DNA from: Methylobacterium sp. FF17
GTDB lineage: Bacteria; Pseudomonadota; Alphaproteobacteria; Rhizobiales; Beijerinckiaceae
NCBI RefSeq assembly: GCF_025813715.1
Contig: NZ_CP107532.1
Span: forward strand, 992,001-1,056,000
DNA length: 64,000 bases
Reading direction: 5' to 3'
In this document: positions 52,456-63,731 of the stretch, piece by piece
How positions within the stretch are numbered: the stretch's first letter is position 1
How the letters are laid out: each line of letters opens with the position of its first letter
Position numbers and translations under genes: made by a program
Notes under the pieces: model-generated
Told to the model about the DNA's origin: nothing
The model's input: the letters and a program-made list of their open reading frames with translations, nothing else
Databases searched by the model: none

Positions 52456-53262
52456 ATGATGGATGCGATGAGCATCACGAAAGCGGTCGTGCTCGCGGTG
52501 GTGGAAGGGGCGACCGAGTTCATCCCGGTCTCGTCCACCGGGCACCAGCTCCTCGTCGGCCACTTCATCGGCTTTCAATCGCCCAACAACACCTTCGAGG
52601 TTCTGATCCAGCTCGGCGCGATCCTCGCCATCCTGACGGTGTATTTCCGCCGGCTGCTCGGCATCGCGCTGGCGCTCCCCAACGACCCGAAGGCCCGCCG
52701 CTTCGTGGCCGGAATCCTCCTGGCGTTCCTGCCGGCGGCGATCATCGGCGGCATCTTCTCGAAATACATCAAGTTCTATCTCTTCAACCCCTGGATCGTC
52801 TGCGCCACGCTGGTGGCGGGAGGCCTCGTCCTCCTCGTCCTCGACGACACCGAGCTCGACGTGAAGAAGCGCGACGTCTTCGACTTCACCCTGCCGATGG
52901 ACCTGCGGATCGGCCTGTTCCAGTGCCTGGCGATGATCCCCGGCGTCTCGCGCTCGGGCGCCACCATCGTGGGCGCGATGCTGATGGGGGCCGACAAGCG
53001 CTCCGCCACCGAGTTCTCGTTCTACCTCGCGATTCCCACCATGGCGGGCGCCTTCGCGAAGGACCTGCTCGACAATTACAAGAACCTTTCGCCGGACGAC
53101 ACCGGCCTGATCGTGATCGGCTTCTTCGTGGCCTTCATCTCGGCCTTCATCGTGGTCCGCACGGTGCTCGACTACGTGGCCTCCCACGGCTTCCGGCTGT
53201 TCGCCTGGTGGCGCATCATCGTCGGCTCGCTGGGCTTTGCCGGCCTCATCATCTTCGGCTGA
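52456..53262 (+). CDS. uppP: Undecaprenyl-diphosphatase UppP (BacA)
   Basis: Recycles the lipid carrier for peptidoglycan and other wall polymers by dephosphorylating undecaprenyl diphosphate. The 268-aa inner-membrane protein has eight helices and the active-site motifs VEGATEFIPVSSTGH (with the catalytic Glu) and PGVSRSGATI. The ATG at 52456 has a GAGG site 7 bases upstream. It is monocistronic. Confidence 0.96.
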   Translation: MMDAMSITKAVVLAVVEGATEFIPVSSTGHQLLVGHFIGFQSPNNTFEVLIQLGAILAILTVYFRRLLGIALALPNDPKARRFVAGILLAFLPAAIIGGIFSKYIKFYLFNPWIVCATLVAGGLVLLVLDDTELDVKKRDVFDFTLPMDLRIGLFQCLAMIPGVSRSGATIVGAMLMGADKRSATEFSFYLAIPTMAGAFAKDLLDNYKNLSPDDTGLIVIGFFVAFISAFIVVRTVLDYVASHGFRLFAWWRIIVGSLGFAGLIIFG

Positions 53263-53403
53263 GCCATCCGGCCCCCCACCCCGAAGGGATATAAAATACA
53301 GCGTGGCCGGGCGATTGCCTCCGCGCGCCACGCCGTGCAAGGGCTTTGCGCAATCACCGTTGGGTCAGCCCGGCGGAAAAGTTCAATGCGGAGGCCCGCC
53401 CCG

Positions 53404-55263
53404 ATGGAAGACCGTCCCCTCGCCGACCTGTTTCCGCCCGCGACCCGCGAGCGCTGGCTCGGCCTCGTCGAGGGCGTTCTGAAGGGCGGCGACTTCGAGA
53501 AGCGGCTGGTCTCGAAGACCGCCGACGGCATCCGCGTCGAACCCCTCTACGAGGCGGCCGCCCCCGTGGCGCAGCCGGTGCGGGCGCCGGGCCCGTGGCG
53601 GGTGTCCCAGCGGGTCGACCACCCGGAGGGCGAGACGGCGAGCGCCCTGGCCCTGGCGGACCTCCAGGGCGGCGCCGACGCGCTCACCCTGGTCTTCGCC
53701 GGCGCCCCCGCCGCACGTGGCCACGGCCTGAACCCGGCCGACGCGGCGGCGCTCGACGCGGCCCTCGGCAACGTGATGCTGCCGCTGATCGCCACCCGCC
53801 TCGATGCGGGCGCGCGCGGGATCGAGGCCGCCCAGCTCATCCGCGACGTGGTCGAGGCGCGCGGCGAGACGCTCAAGGGTCTCGACCTCGATCTCGGCCT
53901 CGACCCGATCGGCGTGCTGGCCGCCACCGGCAGCCTCGCGGAGGATCACGGCGCGCAGATCGCCCGCACCCTCGCGGCGTTCGACGCCGAGGGCTTCACC
54001 GGCCGCGCCTGCCTCGCCGATGGCCGGCCCTATCACGAGGCGGGCGCCAGCGAGGCGACCGAACTCGCCGCCGTGCTGGCTACGGCGGTCGCCTACCTGC
54101 GCGCGCTGGAGGCCGGCGGCCACGATCTCGCCCGTGCCCGCGACGCGGTGGCCGTGCTCCTCACGGCGGATGCCGACGAGTTCCTGACCATCGCCAAGTT
54201 CCGCGCCATGCGCCGGCTCTGGGCCCGGGTTGAATCGGCCTGCGGGCTTCCGCCGGCACCGCTGCGCCTCCATGCCGAGACCGCGTGGCGGATGATGACC
54301 CGGCGCGACCCCTTCGTGAATATCCTGCGGACCTCGATGGCGGCCTGCTCGGCCGGCCTCGGCGGGGCCGATTCGGTCACCGCCCTGCCCTACACGGCCG
54401 CACTCGGCCTCGCGGACGCGTTCGCCCGCCGGGTGGTGCGCAACAGCCAGATCGTCCTGATCGAGGAATCGAACCTCGCCCGCGTGGCCGATCCGGCGGC
54501 GGGGGCCGGCAGCTTCGAGACCCTGACCGAGAAGCTGACCGAGGCGGCCTGGGCCGCGTTCCAGGAGATCGAGCGCGAGGGCGGCATCGTCGCCAGCCTC
54601 CGGACGGGCGCGATCCAGGGGCGGATCGCCGCCACCCGTGCGGCGCGCGCCAGGGCCGTCGCCACCCGCCGGGAGGCACTGACCGGCGCCAGCGAGTTCC
54701 CCTACCTCGCCGAGAGGCCCGTGACGGTCCTCGACGTCCCGGCCGTGACGGCGCCCCCCTCGGCCGGCTTCGGCGCAGGCACCGCGCTGACCTGCGAGCC
54801 CCTCACCACGCTTCGCCTTGCCGAGCCCTACGAGGCGCTGCGCGACACCTCGGACGCGGTCCTGGCCGCGACGGGCCGGCGGCCGTCGGTGTTCCTCGCC
54901 AATCTCGGCCCCGTCGCGGCCTTCAACGCGCGCTCGACCTTCGCCGCCAATGCCTTTGCGGCCGGCGGCATCGAGGCCGTGAACCAGGACGGGTTCTCGG
55001 ATCCCGCGGCCCTCGCCGAGGCGTTCCGGGCCTCCGGCGCCCGCATCGCCTGCCTGTGCTCATCGGACGCGATCTACGCCACCCATGCGGTGGAGGCCGC
55101 CCGGGCCCTGAAGGCTGCGGGCGTGACGACGCTCTATCTCGCCGGCAAACCCGGCGACCTCGCCGATGCCCTAGGCGCGGCGGGCGTGGATGCCTGTCTG
55201 CACGCGGGCGGCGATGTCCTCGCGCTGCTGCAGGGAGCGCTCGCGCACGCGACGGCCGCGTAG
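53404..55263 (+). CDS. mcmB: Methylmalonyl-CoA mutase small (beta) subunit
   Basis: The non-catalytic subunit of methylmalonyl-CoA mutase, which converts methylmalonyl-CoA to succinyl-CoA with B12; in methylotrophs this step ends the ethylmalonyl-CoA pathway. The 619-aa protein keeps the mutase barrel (LDLGLDPIGVLA, HAETAWRMMTRRDPFVNILR) but has no B12-binding DxHxxG, as expected of the small subunit. The C-terminal flavodoxin-like part is FLANLGPVAAFNARSTFAAN. The large subunit is not in the window. ATG 53404 is preceded by GGAGG. Confidence 0.9.
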   Translation: MEDRPLADLFPPATRERWLGLVEGVLKGGDFEKRLVSKTADGIRVEPLYEAAAPVAQPVRAPGPWRVSQRVDHPEGETASALALADLQGGADALTLVFAGAPAARGHGLNPADAAALDAALGNVMLPLIATRLDAGARGIEAAQLIRDVVEARGETLKGLDLDLGLDPIGVLAATGSLAEDHGAQIARTLAAFDAEGFTGRACLADGRPYHEAGASEATELAAVLATAVAYLRALEAGGHDLARARDAVAVLLTADADEFLTIAKFRAMRRLWARVESACGLPPAPLRLHAETAWRMMTRRDPFVNILRTSMAACSAGLGGADSVTALPYTAALGLADAFARRVVRNSQIVLIEESNLARVADPAAGAGSFETLTEKLTEAAWAAFQEIEREGGIVASLRTGAIQGRIAATRAARARAVATRREALTGASEFPYLAERPVTVLDVPAVTAPPSAGFGAGTALTCEPLTTLRLAEPYEALRDTSDAVLAATGRRPSVFLANLGPVAAFNARSTFAANAFAAGGIEAVNQDGFSDPAALAEAFRASGARIACLCSSDAIYATHAVEAARALKAAGVTTLYLAGKPGDLADALGAAGVDACLHAGGDVLALLQGALAHATAA

Positions 55264-55328
55264 GGCTGCAACCGATCGGCCCTCCGTTCGTTCACGGCCA
55301 AGTCGAGACACAGCACGAACGGAACGCC

Positions 55329-55715
55329 ATGCGACGCGCAGCCCTTGCGGTGACCACCTTCGTCCTTCTGACCGCCTCCCTCGGCAGCGCCGACGCCGCC
55401 AAGAAGAAGGTCCAGGTTCCGAACCGCTACGATGGCACCTGGAGCATCGAAGTGGTCACCCTCGAAGGCCCCTGCGACCGGGCCTACCGCTACGGCGTCC
55501 AGATCCGCCGGGGCGAGGCGAGCTATGCCGGGGGCGAGTTCAACATCCGTGGCCGGGTCTCGCAGGCCGGGGCGGTACGCGCCGTGATCTCGCGCGGCGA
55601 CGATGCCGCCGACGTGGTCGGCAGCCTCGGGCGCCAGGGGACCGGCAACGGCACTTGGCGGACCACCGGCCTGATCGGGTGCAGCGGTCGCTGGAACGCC
55701 GAGCGCCGGAGCTGA
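55329..55715 (+). CDS. Hypothetical exported protein
   Basis: A 128-aa protein with signal peptide (LAVTTFVLLTASLGSADA), then a beta-rich mature part: YDGTWSIEVVTLEGPCDRAY and GNGTWRTTGLIGCSGRW. Two Cys (PCDRA and GCSGR) probably pair. I know similar small periplasmic proteins of unknown function in related bacteria. It follows mcmB by 65 bases. Confidence 0.7.
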   Translation: MRRAALAVTTFVLLTASLGSADAAKKKVQVPNRYDGTWSIEVVTLEGPCDRAYRYGVQIRRGEASYAGGEFNIRGRVSQAGAVRAVISRGDDAADVVGSLGRQGTGNGTWRTTGLIGCSGRWNAERRS

Positions 55716-55857
55716 GCCCCGCCTGTGGTGGACGTGCCACAACCCGGCACGGATCACCGCCGGGACCCGGCCTCGCGACGCTCTGCCCTTCTCCGGACGA
55801 AATCCGCAGGGAATACTGACGGCGAATCGAACTCGATTTCGCACGGGATGCCCCACG

Positions 55858-56289
55858 ATGAAGGCTTTGCTGATCGGCGCATTCGTCATGACCTTGGGCC
55901 TCGGCGGCGTGGCGGACGCCGCCGGTCGCAACCCGGGCAAGCCGCACGCGGTGATGTCGCCCCTGGAAACAGCCGCGACGGATTGCTTCGCCGAGACCGT
56001 CCTGTCGAACCCCGCCGCTACGCGCCACGCCCGCGCGGGGCGCTGGTACGAGGCGGCCAGCGTTACGGGCTTCCTGTGTCGGCCGGAGGTCGACGCGATG
56101 GTCCAGGCCCATGACCGCCTCTATGGGCGCGGCACCGGTGTCCGCTACTTCCAGACCGCCTATACCCGCCATCTCGGCCAGCACCTCGCCGAGCGTTTGC
56201 AACCAATGCTGGAGCGCACGGCCATGGCCAGCGCCGAGCCGCCGGCGGACAAGGGCGAGATCCACGAATCGGACAAGCCGGCCGAATAG
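55858..56289 (+). CDS. Hypothetical exported protein
   Basis: A 143-aa protein with signal peptide (LLIGAFVMTLGLGGVADA) and a mature helical part with two Cys (DCFAE and LCRPE) and the segment MVQAHDRLYGRGTG. It is not recognised. It lies between two unrelated genes and could share a promoter with neither. Confidence 0.65.
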   Translation: MKALLIGAFVMTLGLGGVADAAGRNPGKPHAVMSPLETAATDCFAETVLSNPAATRHARAGRWYEAASVTGFLCRPEVDAMVQAHDRLYGRGTGVRYFQTAYTRHLGQHLAERLQPMLERTAMASAEPPADKGEIHESDKPAE

Positions 56290-56357
56290 CCATTCGGCAA
56301 GCCGAACAGTTGTGTTAACCGACATCCGCTAACTATAGGGTTGCAGATCCGGCGCGG

Positions 56358-57533
56358 ATGGAGGCGTTCCTGACGGTTTTGGCGCGTTCCCAGCCGGATC
56401 CCGCACGTTCAGGGGTGCCGGCGCCCTCGGTTGCCATGCCCGAGGCACCGGCTGGATCACGATCGCCGCAGAGCCGGCCCACCCGCCTCGGCCTGTCCCT
56501 CGCCGTCGTCGAGCTTGCCCATCGCGTCGTGCATGCCGCCGACCTTCGGCGCGTGGACGACGCTGTCACGATCGCCGCCCTACGGGCCGAGGTCGCCGCG
56601 CAGGCCGCGCAGATCCGCTCCCAGTCCAAGGCGCTCGTCCAGGCGAGGACCACCTTCGACGAAGCGATGACGGCCGCCGGGATCGGCCTCTGGGAATGCG
56701 ACCTGCCCTGCGAGACCCTCCGCTGGAGCGAACCGGTCTTCGACCTGTTCGAGTTCCCGCGCGGCAAGGTTCCGGACCGGTCGGTCACCCTGGCCTGTTA
56801 CCCGGAGGAGGCGCGCCGGAGACTGATCGAGATCCGGGCGGATGCCCTCGCCTGCCAGTCGACCTTCAGCCTCGACACCGAGATCGTCGGCCGCAAGGGC
56901 ACCCATCGCTGGATCCGCATCACCGCCACGGTCGAACGCCGTGGCGGCGTCCCCGTGCGCCTCTTCGGCCTGAAGCAGGATATCACCGAGGAGAAGCTGC
57001 GGTCCGACCGCACCCGTTACCTGGCGGAATACGATTTCCTCACCGGCCTGGCCAATCGGGCCCATTTTCAGTCGCACCTCGCATCCCTGCCGGAAACGGG
57101 GACGCTGCTGCTCATCGATCTCGACGGCTTCAAGGCGATCAACGACGCACATGGGCATGCGGCCGGCGATGTCTGCCTGAAGGAAGCGGCGCGGCGCCTC
57201 GCCGTGGCGTGTCACGGCGCCGACCTGATCGCCCGAATCGGCGGGGATGAATTCGCCGTGCTGGTGATGAACGACCCGGATGGCAGCCGCGCCGAGACGT
57301 TCGGCCAGCGGATCGTCACCACGATGCGCGCGCCCGTGCTGGACGGGACCGCAAGCCATGGCTTCGGCGCTTCCGTGGGGATGGCGCGGGCCCGGCATTT
57401 CGCACCGGCGGACCTGGTCCTGAAGGCGGACGAAGCCCTGTATGCCGCCAAGGCCGCGGGTCGCGGCAGGGTCCGGGTTGCCGTGCCGGATCGATCCTTC
57501 GCCAGCGTTGGCGAACATCACGGCGGAATCTGA
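56358..57533 (+). CDS. PAS-domain diguanylate cyclase
   Basis: A 391-aa soluble protein. Residues about 70-100 form a coiled coil, 100-215 a PAS domain with a PAC motif (GVPVRLFGLKQDITEEK), and 220-385 a GGDEF domain with active motif RIGGDEFAVLV at 295-299. No RxxD inhibition site is present five residues before it. It should make c-di-GMP in response to a bound signal. It has no EAL domain and no transmembrane part, and is monocistronic. Confidence 0.87.
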   Translation: MEAFLTVLARSQPDPARSGVPAPSVAMPEAPAGSRSPQSRPTRLGLSLAVVELAHRVVHAADLRRVDDAVTIAALRAEVAAQAAQIRSQSKALVQARTTFDEAMTAAGIGLWECDLPCETLRWSEPVFDLFEFPRGKVPDRSVTLACYPEEARRRLIEIRADALACQSTFSLDTEIVGRKGTHRWIRITATVERRGGVPVRLFGLKQDITEEKLRSDRTRYLAEYDFLTGLANRAHFQSHLASLPETGTLLLIDLDGFKAINDAHGHAAGDVCLKEAARRLAVACHGADLIARIGGDEFAVLVMNDPDGSRAETFGQRIVTTMRAPVLDGTASHGFGASVGMARARHFAPADLVLKADEALYAAKAAGRGRVRVAVPDRSFASVGEHHGGI

Positions 57534-58101
57534 CCGCCATTTGCGCAACGCAACGAAGCGCCGCGAAGACGCTCTCGATCCGCGCAGATTGACCGTGACC
57601 GGGCGACATCGTTCTCGAAGCCATGACCATCGATGTGCCGCGGTCCGCGTGAGCCGAACGACGTCGCCGAGCCTGCTTCGGCGGATACAAGGGGCGTTGT
57701 GCGGAAGACCGCCCTGCGGAGGCGTCAGACCCGATCCGTTCGATCCCTGCGGGATGGCGGCTTTGGGGGACGGCGCCAGGACATCCATGCGGGCCCGGCT
57801 CCTGGCCGCCGGCGGCGACAGCGCTCTGGCCCCGGACGAGACCTCGGCGCGCCTGCGCGACCAGAGGCACGATCTCACCGTGGCGGCGCGCCAACGCGTG
57901 GGCTCGGGCCGGTCGGCGAACCCGACCGGACGGCGGGCCGTGTCCGGTATCAAACTCCAGATCCGTTCACATAAGTGAGCACTGACTCCGGAGAACGGCT
58001 ATACCGTTCAGGTTCCGGATGTTCTGCCCTCGCAGCTCGCGTCGTCCGGCCCAGACATGCGGCTCCGTTGATCCGCATTCGGACGTCATCGGAGCTCGTG
58101 A
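57534..58101. other. Intergenic region before the chimeric gene
   Basis: About 570 bases. Open frames on both strands cross it, but none has a ribosome site plus a recognisable product, so I find no supported gene. It may hold remnant DNA from the deletion that made the next gene; I see no clear repeat or hairpin. Confidence 0.45.
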
Positions 58102-58428
58102 ATGCTTGGCTGGTTCAAGGCCCTGATGCCGAGAGAGGATGGTTTCTTCAATCTGTTCGCACGACATTCACGAACGCTCGTGGCCGCCGCCGAAGCCCTG
58201 CAGGGTGTCCTGGAAGGCGTCGAGGCCGTACCGCGCCATTGCCAGATCATCGTCGATCGTGAGCACGAGGCCGATGCCATCACCGCCGAGGTTCTGCTCG
58301 CGGCACGCCGGACCTCCGCCGTACGTTGGAGCGTTGCCAGCAGCATCGTCGTTGCCTGGGTGTTGACACTACCGGCGGCCGGACTCGTCGCGGCGACCTG
58401 TTACGGCCTCACCACCCTGATCCGCTGA
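58102..58428 (+). CDS. Chimera of a DUF47 regulator and a PiT phosphate permease
   Basis: A 108-aa protein. Residues 1-70 match the start of DUF47 (PhoU-like) proteins: MLGWFKALMPREDGFFNLFA and REHEADAITAEVLLAARRT. Residues 70-108 match the last helix of a PiT inorganic phosphate permease: TSAVRWSVASSIVVAWVLTL, PAAGL. In many bacteria a DUF47 gene lies just before pit. A deletion from inside one to the end of the other would give this in-frame join. It is a remnant; phosphate transport is not expected. Confidence 0.7.
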   Translation: MLGWFKALMPREDGFFNLFARHSRTLVAAAEALQGVLEGVEAVPRHCQIIVDREHEADAITAEVLLAARRTSAVRWSVASSIVVAWVLTLPAAGLVAATCYGLTTLIR

Positions 58429-58445
58429 AAGGTCGAACCCCGCCC

Positions 58446-58763
58446 GTGCCGTCCGCCAAGATCACGCCCAAGAAGGATGCGGCCAAGAAGGATACGGCCA
58501 AGGCTCCAGGGTCCAAGGTCCATGGGACGAAGCCGCAAGGTGCCAGACCACCGAGAGCCAAACCTCACGTCTTCCTCGTCGCGGTAAAGCGCCGGCGCGA
58601 GGCGCTGCGCGTCTACGCCGTGCAGAGCCCCTCCGAGGCCGTGGCGCTCGCCATCGTGGAGGCCGCGAGCGCGGAGGATGCGAGCGTCGAGCCGGTGGGT
58701 CGGCTCTCGAAGAAGTTGGCGCGCCCGCTCAAGCTCCTGACGGGCGAGCCGCACCCGATCTGA
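58446..58763 (+). CDS. Hypothetical basic protein
   Basis: A 105-aa protein with a Lys/Ala-rich, disordered N-terminal 40 residues and a globular end (HVFLVAVKRRREALRVYAVQ, then VEAASAEDASVEPVGR). The GTG start at 58446 is likely. It is not recognised. It lies 17 bases after the chimeric gene and may be a leftover or a true small protein. Confidence 0.5.
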   Translation: MPSAKITPKKDAAKKDTAKAPGSKVHGTKPQGARPPRAKPHVFLVAVKRRREALRVYAVQSPSEAVALAIVEAASAEDASVEPVGRLSKKLARPLKLLTGEPHPI

Positions 58764-58876
58764 GGCGGCTCATACTCAATCCGATTGATCCCCTCGGGAT
58801 GGGGGATTTGGGCTTCGCTCAGACGCCGCGCAGGCTGATCTGCTTCGGCGTCCGCTTCGATCAAGCGGCAGCCGGA

Positions 58877-60682
<1,806 letters not shown>

Positions 60683-60937
60683 CGAGGATGCGATCTCCGG
60701 CGCGCGCGGCCCGTCGTCTGAGGACGAACCCGGCGCACGGTCTTAAGGGGCTGAAAAACTGGAACGCCGCAGATAGCAGTGCGGCCTGTCTACGCCAAGC
60801 GTGGGACGGGACCGGCGACGCTCTGCCCCGAGCCCGATCGATCCCGGCGGATCGGGAGCGGTCGGGGTCGCGTTGCATCGTCCAGGCGAAACGCTATGTT
60901 CTCCAAAACTCAATCTTGTTGAACGCGGGACCTGCGC

Positions 60938-61246
60938 ATGTCCAAGAGCAACGCGGTTTCGGAGTCCGGCGGTCCGGCTGGCACCGCTCCGGGCACGGCG
61001 GCCGAGCGCATCGAGGCCGTCATGCGCAAGGCAGCGGGCGAGGGACTGACGCGGGCCAAGGACGGCCGCATCACCGGGCGCGTCAGTGCAGCGTTGATCG
61101 CTGCTGCGAAGGTGCGGACCGGGCTGCAGTCGGACACCGAACTGGTGGCGTTCGCGCTGGCGAACGTGGCGCTGGAGGACAACTTCGCCCGCGCCTTTCG
61201 CGATGCGAAGGGAACCGTCGACCCCGATATCGACCTCTGCGTCTGA
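60938..61246 (+). CDS. Antitoxin-like small protein
   Basis: A 102-aa protein that precedes a PIN-domain gene with one base between stop and start. The N-terminal 30 residues are low-complexity; then ERIEAVMRKAAGEGLTRAKD and LVAFALANVALEDNFARAF form helices. It has no known DNA-binding motif, but the position and size are those of antitoxins of PIN toxins. Assignment is by context. Confidence 0.6.
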   Translation: MSKSNAVSESGGPAGTAPGTAAERIEAVMRKAAGEGLTRAKDGRITGRVSAALIAAAKVRTGLQSDTELVAFALANVALEDNFARAFRDAKGTVDPDIDLCV

Positions 61247-61247
61247 G

Positions 61248-61829
61248 ATGGGTTTCAGCTTCGAGGCCGCCGAGCGGGTCCGGAGGCACGATCCACGGCG
61301 AACCCTCGGCCGGCGACCGGACAAGCTGCTGCCGTTCCTCGGTGAGGACATCTCGGCGGGGGGCGGCCTGCTGCTCGATACCTGCTGCTACATCGACCAG
61401 ATGAAGGCGGCTGCACCCGAGGTGGTGGAACGCCTCTTGGATATCCGGATCGTCAACCACTCCATGGTTGCCGTTCAGGAACTCATGGTGGCCGTCGGCG
61501 CACTGCATCCCGACGATCCGCGAAGCCAGGGCGTCATCGCGTCGATCGAATGCATCGTACGGGCGATGCCCTCGCATCGCCTCTTCGAGCCCGACTCCGA
61601 CGTCCTCGGCCGGGCCGCCGTCTATGCCGGGATCATCGGGCGGACGCAGGGCTATGCCCGCGACGACAGGATGAAGGCCCTGCACGACTGCGTGCTGTTC
61701 CTTCAGGCGGAAAAGCTCGGCCTGACCCTGCTCACCGCCAACGCCGCCGAGTTCGATGTCCTGCTGCAGATGCGGCCGAGCGGGCGAGTCCTCCTCTACC
61801 GCCCCGTGCTCGCGCGACGCACCGCCTGA
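61248..61829 (+). CDS. PIN-domain toxin-like protein
   Basis: A 193-aa protein with a PIN nuclease domain in its last 150 residues. The likely metal-binding acids are Asp44 (LLLDTCCYID), Glu78 (AVQELM), Asp147 (ALHDCVLF) and Asp170 (TANAAEFD). PIN toxins cut RNA. The first 40 residues are an extra basic segment. The start 61248 lies one base after the antitoxin-like stop. Confidence 0.75.
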   Translation: MGFSFEAAERVRRHDPRRTLGRRPDKLLPFLGEDISAGGGLLLDTCCYIDQMKAAAPEVVERLLDIRIVNHSMVAVQELMVAVGALHPDDPRSQGVIASIECIVRAMPSHRLFEPDSDVLGRAAVYAGIIGRTQGYARDDRMKALHDCVLFLQAEKLGLTLLTANAAEFDVLLQMRPSGRVLLYRPVLARRTA

Positions 61830-61847
61830 ACCTGCCCGGCCGCGCCC

Positions 61848-62630
61848 TCAGTCCGGCTCCGACCGCGCCCGCGCCGCCATCGCCACCAGCACCTTGCGCA
61901 GGGCACCCATCTCGCGCACCGGCTCGGGGTAGAGCACCCGCGCGGTCCGATCGCCGGTGAGCAGGTCCATGCCCTCCGGGTCGAGGCCGGTGAGACGCCA
62001 GGGGCCGGGCTCGGCCCCCGCCGCCACGGCGTAGAGCGCCAGTGCGTCGGCGTGGTCGGCGTTCATGTGCTCGACGGCGCCGGCCTCGCCCGCCACCAGG
62101 GTCTCGGCGCCGGCCAGGTCCAGGCGCAGCTCGGCGGCCGTCAGCACGGCGGCCTTGGCAAAGCCTCCGTTGAGGTGTCCAGCCGTCGGCTCCAGGGCGA
62201 AGAAACCGAAATCGGGAAAATCCGCGTAGAGCTTGGCCTTCGGATGCCGGGCGAGGAAGCGCGCGCGGGCACGCGGCTCGGTGGTCCGCGCCACGCGCCC
62301 CGTCACGGTCAGGCGCGGATGGGCCAGCGGGTCGCCCTTGCCGCCGGCGCTGAACAGCAGCGAGGCGCGCGGGTCGGCGAGCAGGTTGCGGGTGTGGGCC
62401 GAGAGCCGCGAGAGCAGCATCAGCGGCGTGCCGTCCGCGTCGGTGGCGATGGTCACCAGCGAGACGAAGGGGGTGCCGTCCTCCGGGTCGAGGGTGGCCA
62501 GCGCCCCGGAGCGGATCGTGCGCAGGAGGTGGCGCGCCAGGCCGATCGCGTCGAACGGCGCCTCCGCCGCCGGCAGCGGCACCGCCGGCCCGCGCCGCTC
62601 CGGCCCGGAATTGGTCTCGGCCTCACCCAT
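61848..62630 (-). CDS. HugZ-like heme-utilisation or pyridoxamine-oxidase family protein
   Basis: A 260-aa protein with an N-terminal split-barrel flavin-binding-like domain (GALATLDPEDGTPFVSLVTI, LLSRLSAHTRNLL) and a C-terminal DUF2470 part (AVEHMNADHADALALYA). This is the HugZ architecture, in which the family degrades or handles heme. No heme-uptake gene is adjacent. Convergent with the PIN gene. Confidence 0.78.
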   Translation of the reverse strand: MGEAETNSGPERRGPAVPLPAAEAPFDAIGLARHLLRTIRSGALATLDPEDGTPFVSLVTIATDADGTPLMLLSRLSAHTRNLLADPRASLLFSAGGKGDPLAHPRLTVTGRVARTTEPRARARFLARHPKAKLYADFPDFGFFALEPTAGHLNGGFAKAAVLTAAELRLDLAGAETLVAGEAGAVEHMNADHADALALYAVAAGAEPGPWRLTGLDPEGMDLLTGDRTARVLYPEPVREMGALRKVLVAMAARARSEPD

Positions 62631-62971
62631 GAACGTCTCCCCCTCGGCGCTTCCTGCGCGGCGCTCAGGCCGCGTTCAGCGAGGAGATCATAGCGAGGAA
62701 ACGGGGCTCAGCACGAGGGCGCGGGAGTGCGGCCCGTTCGCCTCAGTCAAGCGCCAAACGGACAAACGCGCGACGTCGCTCGCTTTTATCGCACATTGGG
62801 ATTACAGAGCCTGACTCTCCGCGCGAACGCGGCCCGTTCTCCGGCACGGCCGCCACCGCGTTTTTGCCGCTCCCCGGCCCGCCATCCCCAACGGCGAACC
62901 GGGGTGGGATGCGGAGGGGTGGGCGCCATCAGACGTCCGCCGAGCCGCCTTCCGAGCAACAGGATACGCGC
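62631..62971. other. Divergent region before chvI
   Basis: About 340 bases between the HugZ-like gene and chvI. An AT-rich island at about 62785-62815 (TTTTATCGCACATTGGGATTACAGA type) is the likely promoter region of chvI. I see no clear paired boxes or hairpins. Confidence 0.4.
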
Positions 62972-63682
62972 ATGCCGACCATCGCCCTCGTGGACGACGA
63001 CCGAAACATCCTCACCTCCGTCTCGATCGCGCTGGAGACGGAAGGCTACCGCATCCAGACCTACACAGACGGCGCCTCGGCGCTGGACGGCCTGAAGCAT
63101 TCCCCGCCCGATCTCGCGATCTTCGACATCAAGATGCCGCGCATGGACGGGATGGAGCTTCTCAGGCGTCTGCGGCAGAAATCCGACCTTCCGGTGATCT
63201 TCCTGACCTCGAAGGACGAGGAGATCGACGAGTTGTTCGGCCTCAAGATGGGCGCGGACGACTTCATCCATAAGCCGTTCTCGCAGCGCCTGCTGGTCGA
63301 GCGCGTGAAGGCGGTGCTGCGCCGCTTCGCCCCGAAGGACGGCCCCGGTGCGGCCGCCCGCGAGGCGGATGCCGCCGCCCGCTCTCTGGAGCGCGGCCTG
63401 CTGATGATGGACCCCGAGCGCCACACCTGCACCTGGAAGGGCGAGCCCGTGACCCTGACGGTGACGGAATTCCTGATCCTGCAGGCGCTCGCCCACCGCC
63501 CCGGCGTCGTGAAGAGCCGCAACGCCCTGATGGACGCGGCCTACGACGACCAGGTCTACGTGGACGACCGCACCATCGACAGCCACATCAAGCGGCTGCG
63601 CAAGAAGTTCAAGGTCACCGACACCAACTTCGACATGATCGAGACGCTCTACGGCGTCGGCTACCGCTTCAAGGAAGGCTAG
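62972..63682 (+). CDS. chvI: Response regulator ChvI (OmpR type)
   Basis: A 236-aa OmpR/PhoB-type regulator. The receiver has acidic residues in VDDD, phospho-acceptor Asp52 in FDIKMP, Thr in FLTSKD and Lys in IHKPF. A winged-helix output follows from about residue 140 ([31 protein letters not shown]). Strong resemblance to ChvI of rhizobia, which controls envelope, acid and succinoglycan genes. The sensor chvG begins 49 bases downstream. Confidence 0.93.
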   Translation: MPTIALVDDDRNILTSVSIALETEGYRIQTYTDGASALDGLKHSPPDLAIFDIKMPRMDGMELLRRLRQKSDLPVIFLTSKDEEIDELFGLKMGADDFIHKPFSQRLLVERVKAVLRRFAPKDGPGAAAREADAAARSLERGLLMMDPERHTCTWKGEPVTLTVTEFLILQALAHRPGVVKSRNALMDAAYDDQVYVDDRTIDSHIKRLRKKFKVTDTNFDMIETLYGVGYRFKEG

Positions 63683-63731
63683 GGCTGCGCCCCTCGCCGC
63701 CGCCTGCGTTTCCCTTCACACCCGGACGATC

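Noticed and set aside
57534..58101. Protein gene on either strand upstream of the DUF47 chimera.
   Set aside because: Frames exist but have no ribosome site, no homology I recognise and look like shadow frames of GC-rich DNA.
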